DNA of 64,000 bases from Bryum argenteum (GCA_037043015.1 CM073326.1:19228345-19292344); one strand, 5' to 3'. Shown: positions 11,907-23,851, counted from the first letter of the stretch. The notes: generated from the letters alone by a model not told the origin. Numbers and translations are program-made.

Positions 11907-13181
11907 TTATCTACTTGAAATCTCTCTGGGAGTGGGGATGTACTCAACAATCAGAGTTTCCTTCCGGTACTCATAGACGTTGGACGTGTTGAAACAAGGG
12001 CCATAGCTTCATGGGGCTTTGTTTGAGTAGAACCCATTTGAAAATTATAATAACAAAACGAACGCTGAGACCCAAAAGCAAGTATGTTCCTCCTGCTTAC
12101 ATTTGAGCATGCAACATTGAAGAATAAAGAAATCTATTTAGATAGAGCTTAATACCTAGTTTACCATGCTGATATCATTTATTTCGGAAGAGGTGAAGTT
12201 GATTGATTAATTAACGGATGTTGATTCACTGGGTAGCTCTGAGGCTCTGTTGCGGGGAGCATGATTGAAAGAGGCATGGGCACGGATGTTGCGTTGAGTG
12301 CCATGAGTAAAAAGAAGAGTCCGCCCAGACAATGATGAGAGAGAGTATTTTCATCTTCTTCCACGGCCTCTTCCAAGTGGACCGTGGGCCTGCCATTACC
12401 CTTGGAATTTACTTACCCAGGCACACCGTGAAAAAGTATCAAAAAGGCCCGTGGCCAATGGGGGCCGTGATCATTCAGCGAGCCCGCCCACCCAGCTTGC
12501 AGGTGGTTGCCATTTCTGCTTCCACTCATGAGAGCCCCGGGATATATGCCCCTTTAGGTGCTCCCCGGGATTTTCTCGCCAGCCTGTGCCTGCTGCATGT
12601 CACGGCCATGCCAGCTGCATTCCCCCAGCTCCATTTCTTGTAATCCAACATCGAGGAGCGAATCATCATTCGTGTTAGACTTCGTTGTACTTGTATGATC
12701 GTTATACTCCATCTGTCTTTGAAAAAATTCCATGTTCTACCCAAAATGGTTGGATTTTCTTTGATGGTTTAGATTACTCATTGATATAGTTGAGTAGGGT
12801 TTGGATGGTCTGGATTACTCGTTAATATCAAAACTTGGAATTTTTGTGAGACAAGTGTTTGAACCCAATCATGGTGTTTTTTAGAGGGAGTATAATTGAG
12901 ATTGTTTTTGGACCTTCGTTACAAGTGGCAGAAATTTCTTACTTAGAGGAAGAATGGAGGGTGAGTATGAATTAACCCCCAATTGACCACGGTCACCGAT
13001 TTGGCTCTTTGCAATTTCAAGGCTCAGCCTAAATGAAGGTGATGTAAGTAATATCTTTGACTTATTTAAAACCTTCATGTGGAGTTTTAGGTTTCAAGTC
13101 CAAAACAGGAAGTTTTATAAATTGGAAATATGTTCATACGTAAGTCCCAAAGTGACTCAAGTCAAACAGTTTACCAATATC
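11907..13181. other. Intergenic, no recognised feature
   Basis: Only short random frames on both strands (for example 12179-12376, 12332-12643 and 12526-12744), which overlap each other and have no family resemblance. Confidence 0.5.
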
Positions 13182-13185
13182 TTAA

Positions 13186-13443
13186 CCGCTAACGCTCCTT
13201 GTTGCAAAATGGTCTAAGTCACAGAATCTGACCTTCCTTTGGATTAAGCTCAAAAAAGCTCAATCCAAGCATTATTTAAAAGAATCAACCGTAAGATCTC
13301 AAAGTTCACTTGACATTCTTCTCACATACCAAATTTGAACCGTTCATTCTGCCTCATTTGTGAGATTATAATGGTCAAAGTTGGCTGAGTTTTTCTCCTG
13401 GGGGAACCTCCAAATCCCGTTTCGGGTTTTAAGGAGTTAGGGA
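13186..13443. mobile_element. piggyBac-type MITE, 260 bp family (reverse orientation)
   Basis: TTAA at 13182-13185 and 13444-13447. The sequence is the reverse complement of the 7931-8190 type: left end CCGCTAACGCTCCTTG, right end GGAGTTAGGGA. Hairpin AAATCCCGTTTCGGGTTTT next to the right end. Its right TTAA is shared with the element that starts at 13448. Confidence 0.8.
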
Positions 13444-13447
13444 TTAA

Positions 13448-14391
13448 CCCCTACACGTCCCAGCCTATTTTTAGCCAAAAATCACATTTTCAAAAAAAGT
13501 GTCATATATGAAAATGAATATAAGCTATTTAGATCTCAACCGTATAAACTTGTAATAGACTTGTTTAGGGTCATGTGGACCAAAATTTGAGTCATGAGGC
13601 CTTATAGATTGTAAGACCATAACATATTAGTGTGCAAAAGAAGCTACAGAATTTCATCATTCTCACTTTAGAGTGGAAAATCCACCAACAAAGCTACTCC
13701 AATGAAAAAATCTCCAACTAGAAAGTTGTTCATCTTCATCTCAATAGTACCCTTTTGTAAAAAAAAATCATCAAAATAATTACTTGGCTCAAAAAATACC
13801 CTTGCAATGGTGAAAACTACCCAAAAATTTACAAAGGAAAAATAGTCCAAAATTAGTCCCTATGCACTCAAATCTACACCTTATCTACGAAACATCTCTG
13901 ATTTGGTCAAGATTTGTAATACTGAGAGTAGACTCTAATTAGAATCCATCCGAAAAAATAAAGCTATAGTTGTTCGAAAATCCATTTTTTCACTTTTTTC
14001 ATTGTGGAAATATCATTGAAAATGTAATACCAAAAGTATTTGGATCAAAAATCTTCCAAGTAGAAGATTGTTAGATTTCATCTAAAGACCATGTTCATGT
14101 AAAAAAAAATTCATCAAAAACTATTTTTCGTTTCACATAATTGGCTTGTAATGATAAAACATGTCTAATATCTGAAAACCCAAAACCAAAAGTTGCCTTC
14201 ACTAAAATGCATGGCATTAATTCATAGTTGATTGTATGGCTCTGAAAATCTTACATACACACTAGACTTGATTTGGGACCCAACCCAAGTGATTTCATCC
14301 AAAACGGAGTTTGGATGAAGGCGTTATGGCTCATCAAAGTTTCTGCCCTCCATCCAAAATGTAGAAAAACGACATTGGGGACGTTTAGGGG
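13448..14391. mobile_element. piggyBac-type MITE, 944 bp, abutting its neighbour
   Basis: TTAA at 13444-13447 (shared with the previous element) and 14392-14395. The ends CCCCTACACGTCCC and, inverted, CCCCTAAACGTCCC match at 13 of 14 positions and resemble the piggyBac copy at 22110 (CCCTTAAACGCCCA). Non-coding, AT-rich interior. A further degenerate end (ATGGGCGTGTAGTGATTAA, 14651-14669) and MITE-core-like sequence at 14460-14500 suggest another decayed relative immediately to the right. Confidence 0.7.
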
Positions 14392-14710
14392 TTAAGAGCA
14401 ACCTTCAAAATTTCAAAAAACAATCTTCACAATGCCCAAAAATACTTGGGGGACATACTTTGGATGCTATGATCTCTCAAACAATAAACATCCAATGGTC
14501 AAATTTTTAGAATAGTAACTAAAAATAGTCTTAGGGTCAAATCTAACGGTTGGAAGTTCAAAAAAAGGAAAATTAATTGGTTCACACTCTCCGGAAGTGC
14601 AGAGAGGTAGGAAATTGTTATTTTAAGGTTTTAAGCTCCCAAAAAACACTATGGGCGTGTAGTGATTAAACTCCACAATTGTCTATATGTTCACATGCCT
14701 TGTACACCAT

Positions 14711-14937
14711 AAGGTAGGAGTGGCTAAAACCGTCCAGCCCCAAAAACCACACACCAGGGTTCAAATCTTCATAGGAAATTATAGGATTACTCAAAAAATG
14801 TCTTTTTTTGGAGATGGATTTGCACTAGCTTTGCACACTGTCGAAAAATAATTAAAATTTTACACCACTATTCCAAGTATGCAAAGCTGAAATTCGGACG
14901 GTTTTTGGGGTTGGACGGTTTTAGCCACTCCTACCTT
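14711..14937. mobile_element. Foldback MITE, 227 bp, long inverted ends
   Basis: Near-perfect inverted ends of about 38 bp: AAGGTAGGAGTGGCTAAAAC then CGTCCAGCCCC on the left and the complement on the right. Possible 4-bp duplication ACCA at 14706-14709 and 14939-14942; the superfamily is unclear. The right arm repeats GGACGGTTTT twice. Non-coding. Confidence 0.75.
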
Positions 14938-15509
14938 AACCATAAGATTAGTAGAGAAGTGGTATGAGTAAACCGAGTACACTAGTCTTGTATTAATGTC
15001 TCTAGGGAAGAATTTGGAGGCCCCTTGCTGCACTTTTTGAATAGAATAACCATTGGGGTTTGAATAAGTTGCAAGAACTCTCCAATAGTACCTTCAAAGG
15101 GTCCCATTGGCAATTGTATTAGCTCAACCACTTTATTTAAACAAAACAAGATGATAAAACATGTAAATAATAAATCATTCTAAGATAGAGCAGGTCTATA
15201 ATGGAGCTCTAGCAATCTTCACTTGGATGTACATAAAGACTTCCCAATCCAACAATACCATGTACTGAGAGCAAACATTATAAAGTTCTATTTCAAGGCA
15301 CCAATACAAAAACTCTTATGACTTCAACTTCGAAATTTCATATGTAATTGTAAAAGTGTCCAAATTGATGATTCCGTTAGCTCTATCTTTCCACTTACCT
15401 TCCCCCATACACAAAAACTAATTGCATTCTTAACTTCCCAATAGAACTCCCATGCTGAAAACTGAGCCATTATTGAGTACCTTACTATACATGCAATATA
15501 ATTCGTACA
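14938..15509. other. Intergenic, no recognised feature
   Basis: Nothing identifiable up to the 5-bp target duplication of the LTR element. Confidence 0.5.
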
Positions 15510-15514
15510 AAGCG

Positions 15515-16002
15515 TGAAACGGGACTGAATTCTCTCTTTGGTCACAACTCAAACACTGCTAACCTAACAAGATCTGAGAAAACCGGACTAAACAAGACCG
15601 AATAGACTTGAACAGAACAGAACAAAGCAGAACTAAAGAAGCAAAGTACAAACCAAACTTTACTGAGATAGAGGGACTAAAGCGTACCTGACCGAATGCC
15701 TCCAAATGGCCCCGGCCAGTTCTATTTATACTCTGCCTAACCGCCCTTGGAACTTTCTAGAATGTTCCAATGGCGGACCCCACCATGGAACTTTCCGGAA
15801 GGTCCTAGAGGTGGGCCCCACCTAGATAACCGCCCTTCTAGAAGACTCTAGAGGTGGGCCCCACCTTCTCGAAGCTTCTATGGTGGGTCCCACATAGGTC
15901 ATCTACCTCAAATTCTAAAATTTTCTAAAAACTCCTAAAATGGTTTCAACTATCTATCTACTTTTCTAGCAAACACAAAAATCTAGTTCTTGCCCTGTTA
16001 CA
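15515..16002 (-). repeat. LTR (3' LTR in element orientation)
   Basis: On the minus strand it begins TGTAACAGGGC and ends CCGTTTCA. The polypurine tract GGAGGGGGATTAAT lies just outside it at 16003-16018 (minus). It is identical to the other LTR except in a cluster of differences at about 15612-15740. Confidence 0.93.
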
Positions 16003-16017
16003 ATTAATCCCCCTCCG

Positions 16018-19000
16018 CTAATGCGGAACGTCCTCGTTTCGCTCCTGATGATATCTCCAAATGGTTTCTTGACAATGGGTAAGGTTGTGAACGGGCTCCC
16101 ATGTTGCATCGTGGATGGGATAACCTTTCCATCGGACTTTGTATTGTAGTTGCGGACGTCCATTGCGCGACGAAGAGCGGTGTTCCAAAATGCGATCCAC
16201 TTCATATTCCTCCTGGTCTTCAATCACTACCGGTGGCGGCGGGAGGCCGATGTCGGCCGAAAGCGCTCCGATTGAGATGAAATTCTTTGGCTGCGAGATA
16301 TGAAAAACTGGATGGATGTGGATATGTGGCGGAAGCTCGAGGCGGTATGCAACATCGAGATATGACCGTAGAGATTCGGAAAGGTCCAATCCACCGTGGG
16401 TGCAAGTTTACGGACTTGAGTCGATGTAGCTAACGGAAGGTTGGCATTTGAGAGCGAGAACCAAGTCACCTTCTCGAAAGGTCTTATGTTGCGGTGGTTA
16501 TCTGCATATTGTTTTTGTCGATTACGTGCGATAAGGAGCATTGTCGAGCCTCTTGCAACGCCGATGTTAGTCGTTGTATAAACTCCTCCGTTGTAGGGTT
16601 GTTGGTGTTGATGGGGCGGTGGAGCGTTGCCGGCGTAATCGGGTCTTGACAGCGTTAAGAAAGAATGGTGAATGACCCGTGCTTGCAGGAACTATCATTA
16701 TAGGCGAACTCAAAGGGGTCGATACTCATCCCGGTCGTTGTGATGAATTGCCACAAACGCCCGCAAAGATATCCTCCAAGGTCCGGTTAGCACGCTCTTT
16801 CTCATCATCCATCGATCCCGAGGATGAAAAGGCGTGGACATAGCAAGTCGTGTGCCGAGAAGCTTGAATAGTGCTTGCGAAACTCCCTGTGAAGCGCGGA
16901 TCCCGATCCGAGATAATGACACGAGGCAATCCATGATGACGGAAGACGAGTGTCGAAGAAGACTCGTGCAAGTGTTGGGGCATCAATATCGGAGCGTATC
17001 ATGCCCAAATGAATTTGCTTCAAAGGCGGTCCACAAAGACAAAGAACGCGCAGTGTGATTACGATGCGTCTGTGGCAAACAAGTAATGAGATCCATGGTT
17101 ACTTGTTCCCATCGCATCGTAGGTAGTGGAATCGGCCGCAGCAGATCAAGAGGTGCGAGATTGCGTGCCTTGTTCCGTTGGCATAGCTCACAGAACGCGC
17201 ACAAAAGCTCGAACATCACGATCCAAGCCCACCCAAAACCATGTTCTAGAAATCCGTTCTAAGGTCTTCTCACGTCCGAGATGTCCAGAGATAGGAATAT
17301 CATGCCCTTCTTGAAGTATGCGGGTTCAAGTTTAGCATCGTTAGGTACATAAACCCGCTTCTTAAAATAGAGGAGGCCGTCAACGAGGTTGTAATCTTGA
17401 TATTGCACATCACCTACCTCTACTCGATCAGTCACCCATTGAAGTAAGCATCATGGTAGGTGGCTTCCTTCCATTCTCTCCCTCCGGTTAGATCCGGAAC
17501 AATACTACTAATGGTAGCAATCTCCTCGTGTCCTCCGATTGATTTTGGATCGGTCTCCGAGATAAAGCGCCTGGCACAATATGTTGTCGCCTTGCATGAT
17601 GAAGTTGAATATCAAACAATCGCGAATCGTTTCTTCCCACGGTGGTGTCTCGATTTCATATTTTCTAAATGCGGATCATGTAGTAAGGGCCGATGATCGA
17701 TCCAATTGTCACAGTTTCCCAATAGATAGTGCCGCCATACTTTGGTAGCATGTACAATTGCTAGTTGTTCCCGATCACGTGCGAGAATAATTGCGCTCGC
17801 CCTCTTAAGTTTGCGTGACTCATATGCCACCGGTTGAAGGCCCCTACCGAAGTCTTGTTGGAGGACCGCGCCTATAGCAAAGTCGGAGGCGTCAATGTCA
17901 ACCGTACACGGAAGGTCAGGATCATATGGTTGCGAGTGGAGCGAGAGTGAGTGCCTCCTTCAAATTATTGAAAGCGCCTTGTTGTTGTAGTTTCCACTCA
18001 AATGGGCGCCCTTCTCCAATAGATTTGTCGGAGAGAAAAGAATGTGCGCAAACCGCCGAACAAAACGACGATAGTATCCGCGAGGCCTAAGAAAGAACGA
18101 ACTTCGAAACATCCTTGGGAGTTGGCCAGTCCTTCAGTGCATTCACCTTAGCTTGTTCCATGTACACACCCTCGAATGATACTACATGCCCCAAAAAGGT
18201 GACCTCGGACTTCCAAAGTTCACACTTTGATTGCTTGCAATAGAAGTGACTATCCCAGAACCGACGTAGCACCTCCCGTAGATGTTGGTCATGCTCTTCC
18301 GGGGTTTTACTATAGATCAAAATGTCGTCAATGAAAACAACTACACACTTGTCCAAAAGGTCCCGGAACAACCTCGTTCATGTGACCCATGAAGGAAAAG
18401 TAGGGCATTGGTGAGACCAAAAGGCGTAACGAGCCACTCAAAATGTCCATAGCGCGTCACGAAATCTTTGTCTTTTCAATATCCTCTTTTGCAATTGGTA
18501 TCCGCCAAGATCCACTTCAAAGATCTAGCTTGCTAAAAATGGTCGCGCGCCGAAGTTGATCAAGAAGGTCATCCACACGTGGGAGTGGATAAGCATTTTT
18601 GATGGTCTCCGCTTATTAAGGCCCCGATAATCGATGCATAGTCGCAATCCACCATCCTTTTGGGTGCAAAAGGACAGTGCTCCCCCATGGCGATGTGCTT
18701 TACCGAATGAGGCCCTTCTCCAAAAGCTCGTCCAACGCGTCTTCCTCGACTCCTCAAGCTCGTTTGGTGCTAGGCGATAAATTGGCCGATTTCTTGGTTT
18801 AGCACGGCATTAAGTCTATGTGGAAGGGAGCACTCGATCGGGTGGTAAACCACTAGGTAAGTCGGCGGGAAAGACATCTCGGAACTCGTTGATAAGTTGC
18901 TCAACTCGTTCGCGCTCCTTGGCTCTCTTCTCTACCATTGAAGCAATATTTGGAACCACCACATACACCGCCGCCGCTTTCGCATCTGCTTTCTTCTTGA

Positions 19001-20402
19001 AGGCCATCCCCACCAATATGCCTTTAGTTGTCTGTCGTTTCTTCAATCCACTTGATGTTGAAGCATGAAGAATTATCTTGCGCCCACCTTCGTTAAAAGA
19101 GATGGTTCTTGCCACCGGTCAATCGCTTATTTCCGCCTCCAACCACGGCATTAAAGGATAACATCATATATCGAGCTTCGTTACCTTAAATTTTCCTCGT
19201 AGTGCATAGGCATCACACAATCTCAAGGTCTCTTCTTCACATGTCTCACTTAAATCATTTTCCGATCGTCATGCGAGGTATATAGTCCTTCCGGTGATCA
19301 CCTTAGTCTTGATCCCAAGTCGGTTGGCAATTGCGGTCGAGATGCAATTCTCCGTAGAACCGGAATCCACTAGTACTCGACACGGTTGTCTTCTAAGTCG
19401 ACCTGTAAGACATATCAGCTGACCTTTTTGAGTGTTGCCCGAGGCCATCTTTGTTTTGACTCGAGAGAAAACAACTATCCCGATATTGGTCCCGGTGCCC
19501 CTTCGGGGAGCCCTTTCCCTGCTCCATTCCTTCATCATCTTGGTCGGCCTCGAGGTTGTGGATCCGCCTTCGTTTGTTGGCACCGAATTCGACGTTTTGG
19601 ACACTCTCCAATCGATGGCTTCGACTCCCGACAAGAGAAGCACAATCCCTTCCGTGCCAATAATTGTCGTCTCTGTGGCGTCAATGGTCCTTGTAGGGTG
19701 TCAATCTCCATTGGTGTCGGTTGTTGGGCTACCATAGTAGGTGGTGGCGTAGGGTTCCATCTTTGCAGTCGTACTCTCACGATTTCTAAAGTTTATGGCA
19801 TCAACTCTTTTCGCAATCCTAACCGCCTCCTCAAATGTTTGAGGGTCTCTTAATTCCACTTCTCGTTGAACGATCGGCTTCAATCCTCGAACAAATCGAT
19901 CCATCATCTCTCCCTCCGAAACATTGGGTATTTGGAGGCATATGGATTTGAACCGGGTGACATACTCCCGCACCGACCTTAGTCGTGTCAAGGTGGCCAA
20001 GCGATCGCGAGCTAACTTCTCCGCATTGATGGGCGAAAGCTGGTTTGTGAGCTCGGTCTCAAATTCCTCCCAATTTTGAAATCCGCCTTGAGCTCCATAG
20101 TTTTGAGCTCAAGTCGCCACCAAATGGTCTGCTGCACCCTCAAATAGTCGGGTTGCATATATAATTCCGTCGGTTGAGTTCGCCCTGGACAGTTGGAGAT
20201 ATTGTCGCATGCTGAAAAGCCATTGAGATACATCATCTTGTTTTGAAGTTCCTGAATATGTTTCAGGCTTGCTCAACTTCAGCCTCGCAGTTGTCAATTC
20301 TCTAGCTCTAGAAGCGTCCGCTTGTCCTTGTAATGCGACAATCTGGTCTAGTAGGTCTTGAATCTGAGTCTCCATATGAGTAGGTTCCGCCATTTCTCCC
20401 AT
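16018..20402 (-). pseudogene. gag-pol of the chromovirus, frame-broken
   Basis: Domains recognised in order on the minus strand: Gag (about 20402-19530, including WEEFETEL and the SVREYVTRFKSICLQIP block); a degenerate CCHC knuckle (CFSCRE...GECP, where the His is not visible); protease with VDSGST (about 19350); reverse transcriptase with the active site VVFIDDILIYS (about 18320) and FLGHVVS; RNase H remnant (about 17830-17610); integrase with the zinc-binding CELCQRNKA and MDLITCLPQT (about 17200-17080); and a chromodomain EEYEVDRILEHR...YKVRWKGYP...TWEP (about 16210-16060) ending at a stop at 16018. The frame changes many times, about once per 100-300 bases in places. This is either real decay or sequence error confined to the transposon. 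Confidence 0.88.
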
Positions 20403-20572
20403 GATGCAATTCTTCCGACGACCTCTGCTACCGTGACGCCTTCTCTCGTTCTAGCCAAATCTTTGAAAGTAACTCCAAGTAGATCCAAGGACAAGACTTG
20501 ATGAAACCACAATGACTGACTCTCAAGTAGACTCTTGCTAATAGCACCTAACGTAAGGATAGACTGACACTC

Positions 20573-20584
20573 GCTCTGATACCA
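20573..20584 (-). other. Primer-binding site, initiator tRNA-Met
   Basis: TGGTATCAGAGC on the minus strand, immediately inside the 5' LTR. This is the classic plant retrotransposon primer-binding site complementary to the 3' end of initiator tRNA-Met. Confidence 0.9.
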
Positions 20585-20585
20585 A

Positions 20586-21075
20586 TGAAACGGGACTGAA
20601 TTCTCTCTTTGGTCACAACTCAAACACTGCTAACCTAACAAGATCTGAGAAAACCGGACTAAACAAGACCGAATAGACTCAATGTAAGCGTAACAAAGCG
20701 AGTAACTAAAGAAGCAAAGTACAAACCAAACTTTCTCGAGATAGAGGGACTAAAGCGCACTCCGACCGAATGCCTCCAAATGGCCCCGGCCGATTCTATT
20801 TATATCCGCCTAACCGCCCTTGGAACTTTCTAGAATGTTCCAATGGCGGACCCCACCATGGAACTTTCCGGAAGGTCCTAGAGGTGGGCCCCACCTAGAT
20901 AACCGCCCTTCTAGAAGACTCTAGAGGTGGGCCCCACCTTCTCGAAGCTTCTATGGTGGGTCCCACATAGGTCATCTACCTCAAATTCTAAAATTTTCTA
21001 AAAACTCCTAAAATGGTTTCAACTATCTATCTACTTTTCTAGCAAACACAAAAATCTAGTTCTTGCCCTGTTACA
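20586..21075 (-). repeat. LTR (5' LTR in element orientation)
   Basis: Partner of the 15515 LTR, 490 bp, with the same TG...CA termini. By position it should carry the element's promoter and transcription start. Plus-strand positions 20820-21075 appear identical to the partner. Confidence 0.93.
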
Positions 21076-21118
21076 AAGCGCCTTACTTCTTGCATGTATT
21101 GATTGTGCAATTGATCAA

Positions 21119-21478
21119 GGCACCACAAGCCTTGGCTTGGTGGTTAGGGCTTAGGCCCCCAATGAGGAGGTCGTGGGTTCTATTCCCCATGCCGGCGTGG
21201 TGCTCAACACTATAGTCCACCCAACTATTGTGAGGGGTCTTTGGACCTTGTTGTATGGGTACCTCAAAGCCCTTTGGGGGGATACTATGTCAAGTATCTT
21301 CAAGGCATTAGTAAGTAGGCTAGAAACTAGCGTAGTTATAGTGTCCACCCTCGAGAGGGGGAAGTAGTATTGTTCCAATTTCCCCTTGTCCGGTGGCCAT
21401 CGGGATATTAGCATTACAAACGGACACTTCATTCACGCAGGCCCCTTAGAAAGGGACCGCAGTTTCTATCTATCTATC
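21119..21478 (+). mobile_element. tRNA-derived SINE, copy 2, with target duplication
   Basis: A 360-bp body flanked by a perfect 13-bp duplication TGCAATTGATCAA (21106-21118 and 21479-21491). Box A-like TGGCTTGGTGG at 21133-21143, box B-like GGGTTCTATTCCC at 21175-21187, 3' tail of TCTA repeats. The duplication and pol III boxes fit LINE-dependent retrotransposition of a tRNA-derived SINE. It is the full-length reference for the copy at 9920. Confidence 0.9.
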
Positions 21479-21591
21479 TGCAATTGATCAATATATAAAA
21501 AAGAAAAAACCAAAAAAACCTTGCAAACCAAAACGAAGCTCCCTCCTAAAAGTAAATTCATGTAGAGTCATTGTATTGTACAAGATTGAGT

Positions 21592-21730
21592 TGTAGTGCC
21601 CACCCGAAGAGGGGTTAGTAGTCCTACAACATTGTTATTATGCCCCTGTGGGCATATCATCAAGGGTAGGTCGAACGGCCATTTTATTCACGCCAACCCC
21701 ACAAGGGTCTGGTGTTCTTATTTATTTATT
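21592..21730 (+). mobile_element. Short SINE-like element with target duplication
   Basis: A 139-bp body between a 13-bp duplication TACAAGATTGAGT (21579-21591 and 21731-21743). It ends in TTATTTATTTATT and has blocks resembling the 3' half of the SINE at 21119 (GTGTCCACCC-like start, TTCACGCC...CCCC near the end), but no box A/B head. Probably a 5'-truncated or distinct SINE subfamily. Confidence 0.75.
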
Positions 21731-21743
21731 TACAAGATTGAGT

Positions 21744-22105
21744 GTAACTATGTGAAAATGCCAACAATGTAGAGACCAATATCATAAGGTAGGCTAGTGG
21801 AGGTACAATGAGGGACCTGACCTACCTCATAAAAATTCGTAAAATTCTTTTTGCTACACTAAATTTGATAATTAGTGTTAGATACACTAATTTACATAAA
21901 CATGTTATAAGTTTTTACTGTTGTTCAATAATTTTACCCACTATATTGGCCAAGATGAGGGTCCTTATATAGTACCAGAATCAATGCTCTTGGTAAATTT
22001 TTTTAAACAAAAGTAAAAACTTATAGCATTTTCAAATCTTATAATAATCTAACACTAAATATAAATTTACTGTAGTGGGAAGGAAGAAAATGTTGTTGTA
22101 CTAAG
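21744..22105. other. AT-rich spacer
   Basis: No gene or repeat recognised between the SINE and the piggyBac element. Confidence 0.5.
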
Positions 22106-22498
22106 TTAACCCTTAAACGCCCACGAGAGCCCGAGGGGCTCTTTCCAGGTCTTCCGGCGACTGTAGCTCCCTCGAGAATGGGTCAACGCCTTTGAGCCTG
22201 GTATCAAACTGGTCACGATGTTCCAACGACTAGCTTCCAATCATTCGCTTCGGGAGTTGAGCAGAGGCCTCGGAGAGATTTTGATTCCCCATGTTTCGGA
22301 AGCGTATCCGTTGAGTTCTGCAACTGCCCGATCGGTGCAAGCATCGTTTGCAACTCAGTCACGGGAGCACGCTGGCTCCAAACCGGGTCGAGCTGCATCG
22401 CCTGTCAGAAAAAGAGACCTTGTATTTTTAGAGTGTCCGCGGCAGGAGACCTCCGCAACGACCGTTGCAACGGTTTCATTCACCAACGGTTGAGCAAG

Positions 22499-22753
22499 AT
22501 GGTGTCGCCTTTTGTTGAAGAACGTCGCCAGCGTCAAGGCGATGCTTTTCGTGAAGAGCTTCGTAATTGGTTATCTTTGAAACAGTTGCAACCTCCAGCA
22601 ATTATCGATGAGTGTTTGAAGCTTTTAGACGAGGATTACCTGCTATCGGAAGCTCTTCCCCCTGGTGTCGTTCTTCCGTCAAAACCTGGTCCAAGGAACT
22701 ATCGATTCTCTTTCGCGGGGAAGATTGCATCCGCTACTGCGGTGGGTGGATAG
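22499..22753 (+). CDS. Small ORF or first exon in the piggyBac element
   Basis: An 84-codon frame starting ATGGTGTCGCC, unrecognised, rich in charged residues (FVEERRQRQGDAFREELRNW). It lies between the left end and the main transposase frame. A GCG/GTGGGT donor near 22740 and a GTGGCAG/GTGGATC acceptor at 23878 would join it in phase with the transposase frame across a 1.1-kb intron. That is a hypothesis only. Confidence 0.3.
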   Translation: MVSPFVEERRQRQGDAFREELRNWLSLKQLQPPAIIDECLKLLDEDYLLSEALPPGVVLPSKPGPRNYRFSFAGKIASATAVGG

Positions 22754-23851
22754 GCGAGCCGAAGGGGACGCACAAGGTTTTAGCGACTCGTGAATCGCTT
22801 TATTAGGGAGACGTGGTGGCGGATGAGGCATCGAGGCGCTCCACAACGATGGACACGAGCAACGACACCAGGTGATTATCAATTTCCTAATCCTCAATCG
22901 GAAGAATTAGGGTTTAGTCCGAAATACCGATCGTGAAGGTTTGGTATTCGGCGGTGGGCGGGTTGGACGGGGTCTATCTTTGGAGGTGTGCAACAACTCA
23001 AGTCGTCGTGCCAAGTGCACAAGCGGTGGTCACCAAAGAACGCGTCGGCCGGGAACATTTGAGCGAGGAAACCCACGTCCGACTTCAAATTCAACGCATC
23101 CTCGTCCGCACGCCCCACGGCGATGCGTATTCAATCCCTGTTCTAGATAGAAATGAAGAAACGGGTCAAACACGAATTGCATAAAAAACTCTGAAGATCT
23201 TGATGCAATGAGAACACAAACTGTTGGTAACTCAATCCAAGCATTGAGCTTCAATCTCCACAATCTGAATGCAAGTCCGAAGTCAGTCACTGATTGCAGA
23301 GTGGCAGAACTGAGATACCGTAGCCTTCTTGATCGTTCAATTGAATTTGAGGTATTTATTTCAGTAGATGTGGTGCTTTACTAGTGAAAGCTCAATCTGA
23401 TTGACATGTACTTGGATTGACCTGCCACTAGGAATCATCAGTTCCTAGTTCGTATTTCTTCCTGATCGAAACTAGTCTGATCGAACAAGTCTAGTCGAAT
23501 CGCTACTGAGGCTTGAATACTCAAGGAATCATGTCCCTGCCGTACTTGGGGTGGGGTGCATCAATAATCGTGTCCCTGTTTCAATCGTCTGAATGTTGGA
23601 GTGATCGTGCTACAGTGATCGTCTCCCCATAATCAATCGATTGCGCTGGAGCTAGGTGTTGATGATCCGGAGGATACTGTGTGATTGTTGGATCCGGAGG
23701 GTACTCTGTGAGTGAGTGCCGGCACGAAGTAGGAAGTGATAAGTCGTTAGCGGTGTTTCGTGTCCCTGCCGTAATCGAGCTAGTCTGATCAGCCAGAATT
23801 GAAGGTTGTTGTGACCTCAAAGATTCCATTAATCTGCCGTGCCTAAATCTC

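Larger units (their letters stand above)
15515..21075 (-). mobile_element. Ty3/gypsy chromovirus LTR retrotransposon, decayed
   Basis: A complete 5.56-kb element on the minus strand, with a 5-bp target duplication AAGCG at 15510-15514 and 21076-21080, two LTRs of about 489 bp, a primer-binding site, a polypurine tract and gag-PR-RT-RH-IN-chromodomain order. That order (integrase last, with a C-terminal chromodomain) identifies a Ty3/gypsy chromovirus; in this clade the chromodomain is thought to steer integration into heterochromatin. The coding region is broken by many frameshifts and stops, so it is not autonomous as sequenced. Confidence 0.93.

Noticed and set aside
23030..23290. ORFs on both strands in the piggyBac 5' region
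   Set aside because: They shadow each other and none shows transposase similarity or conserved motifs.
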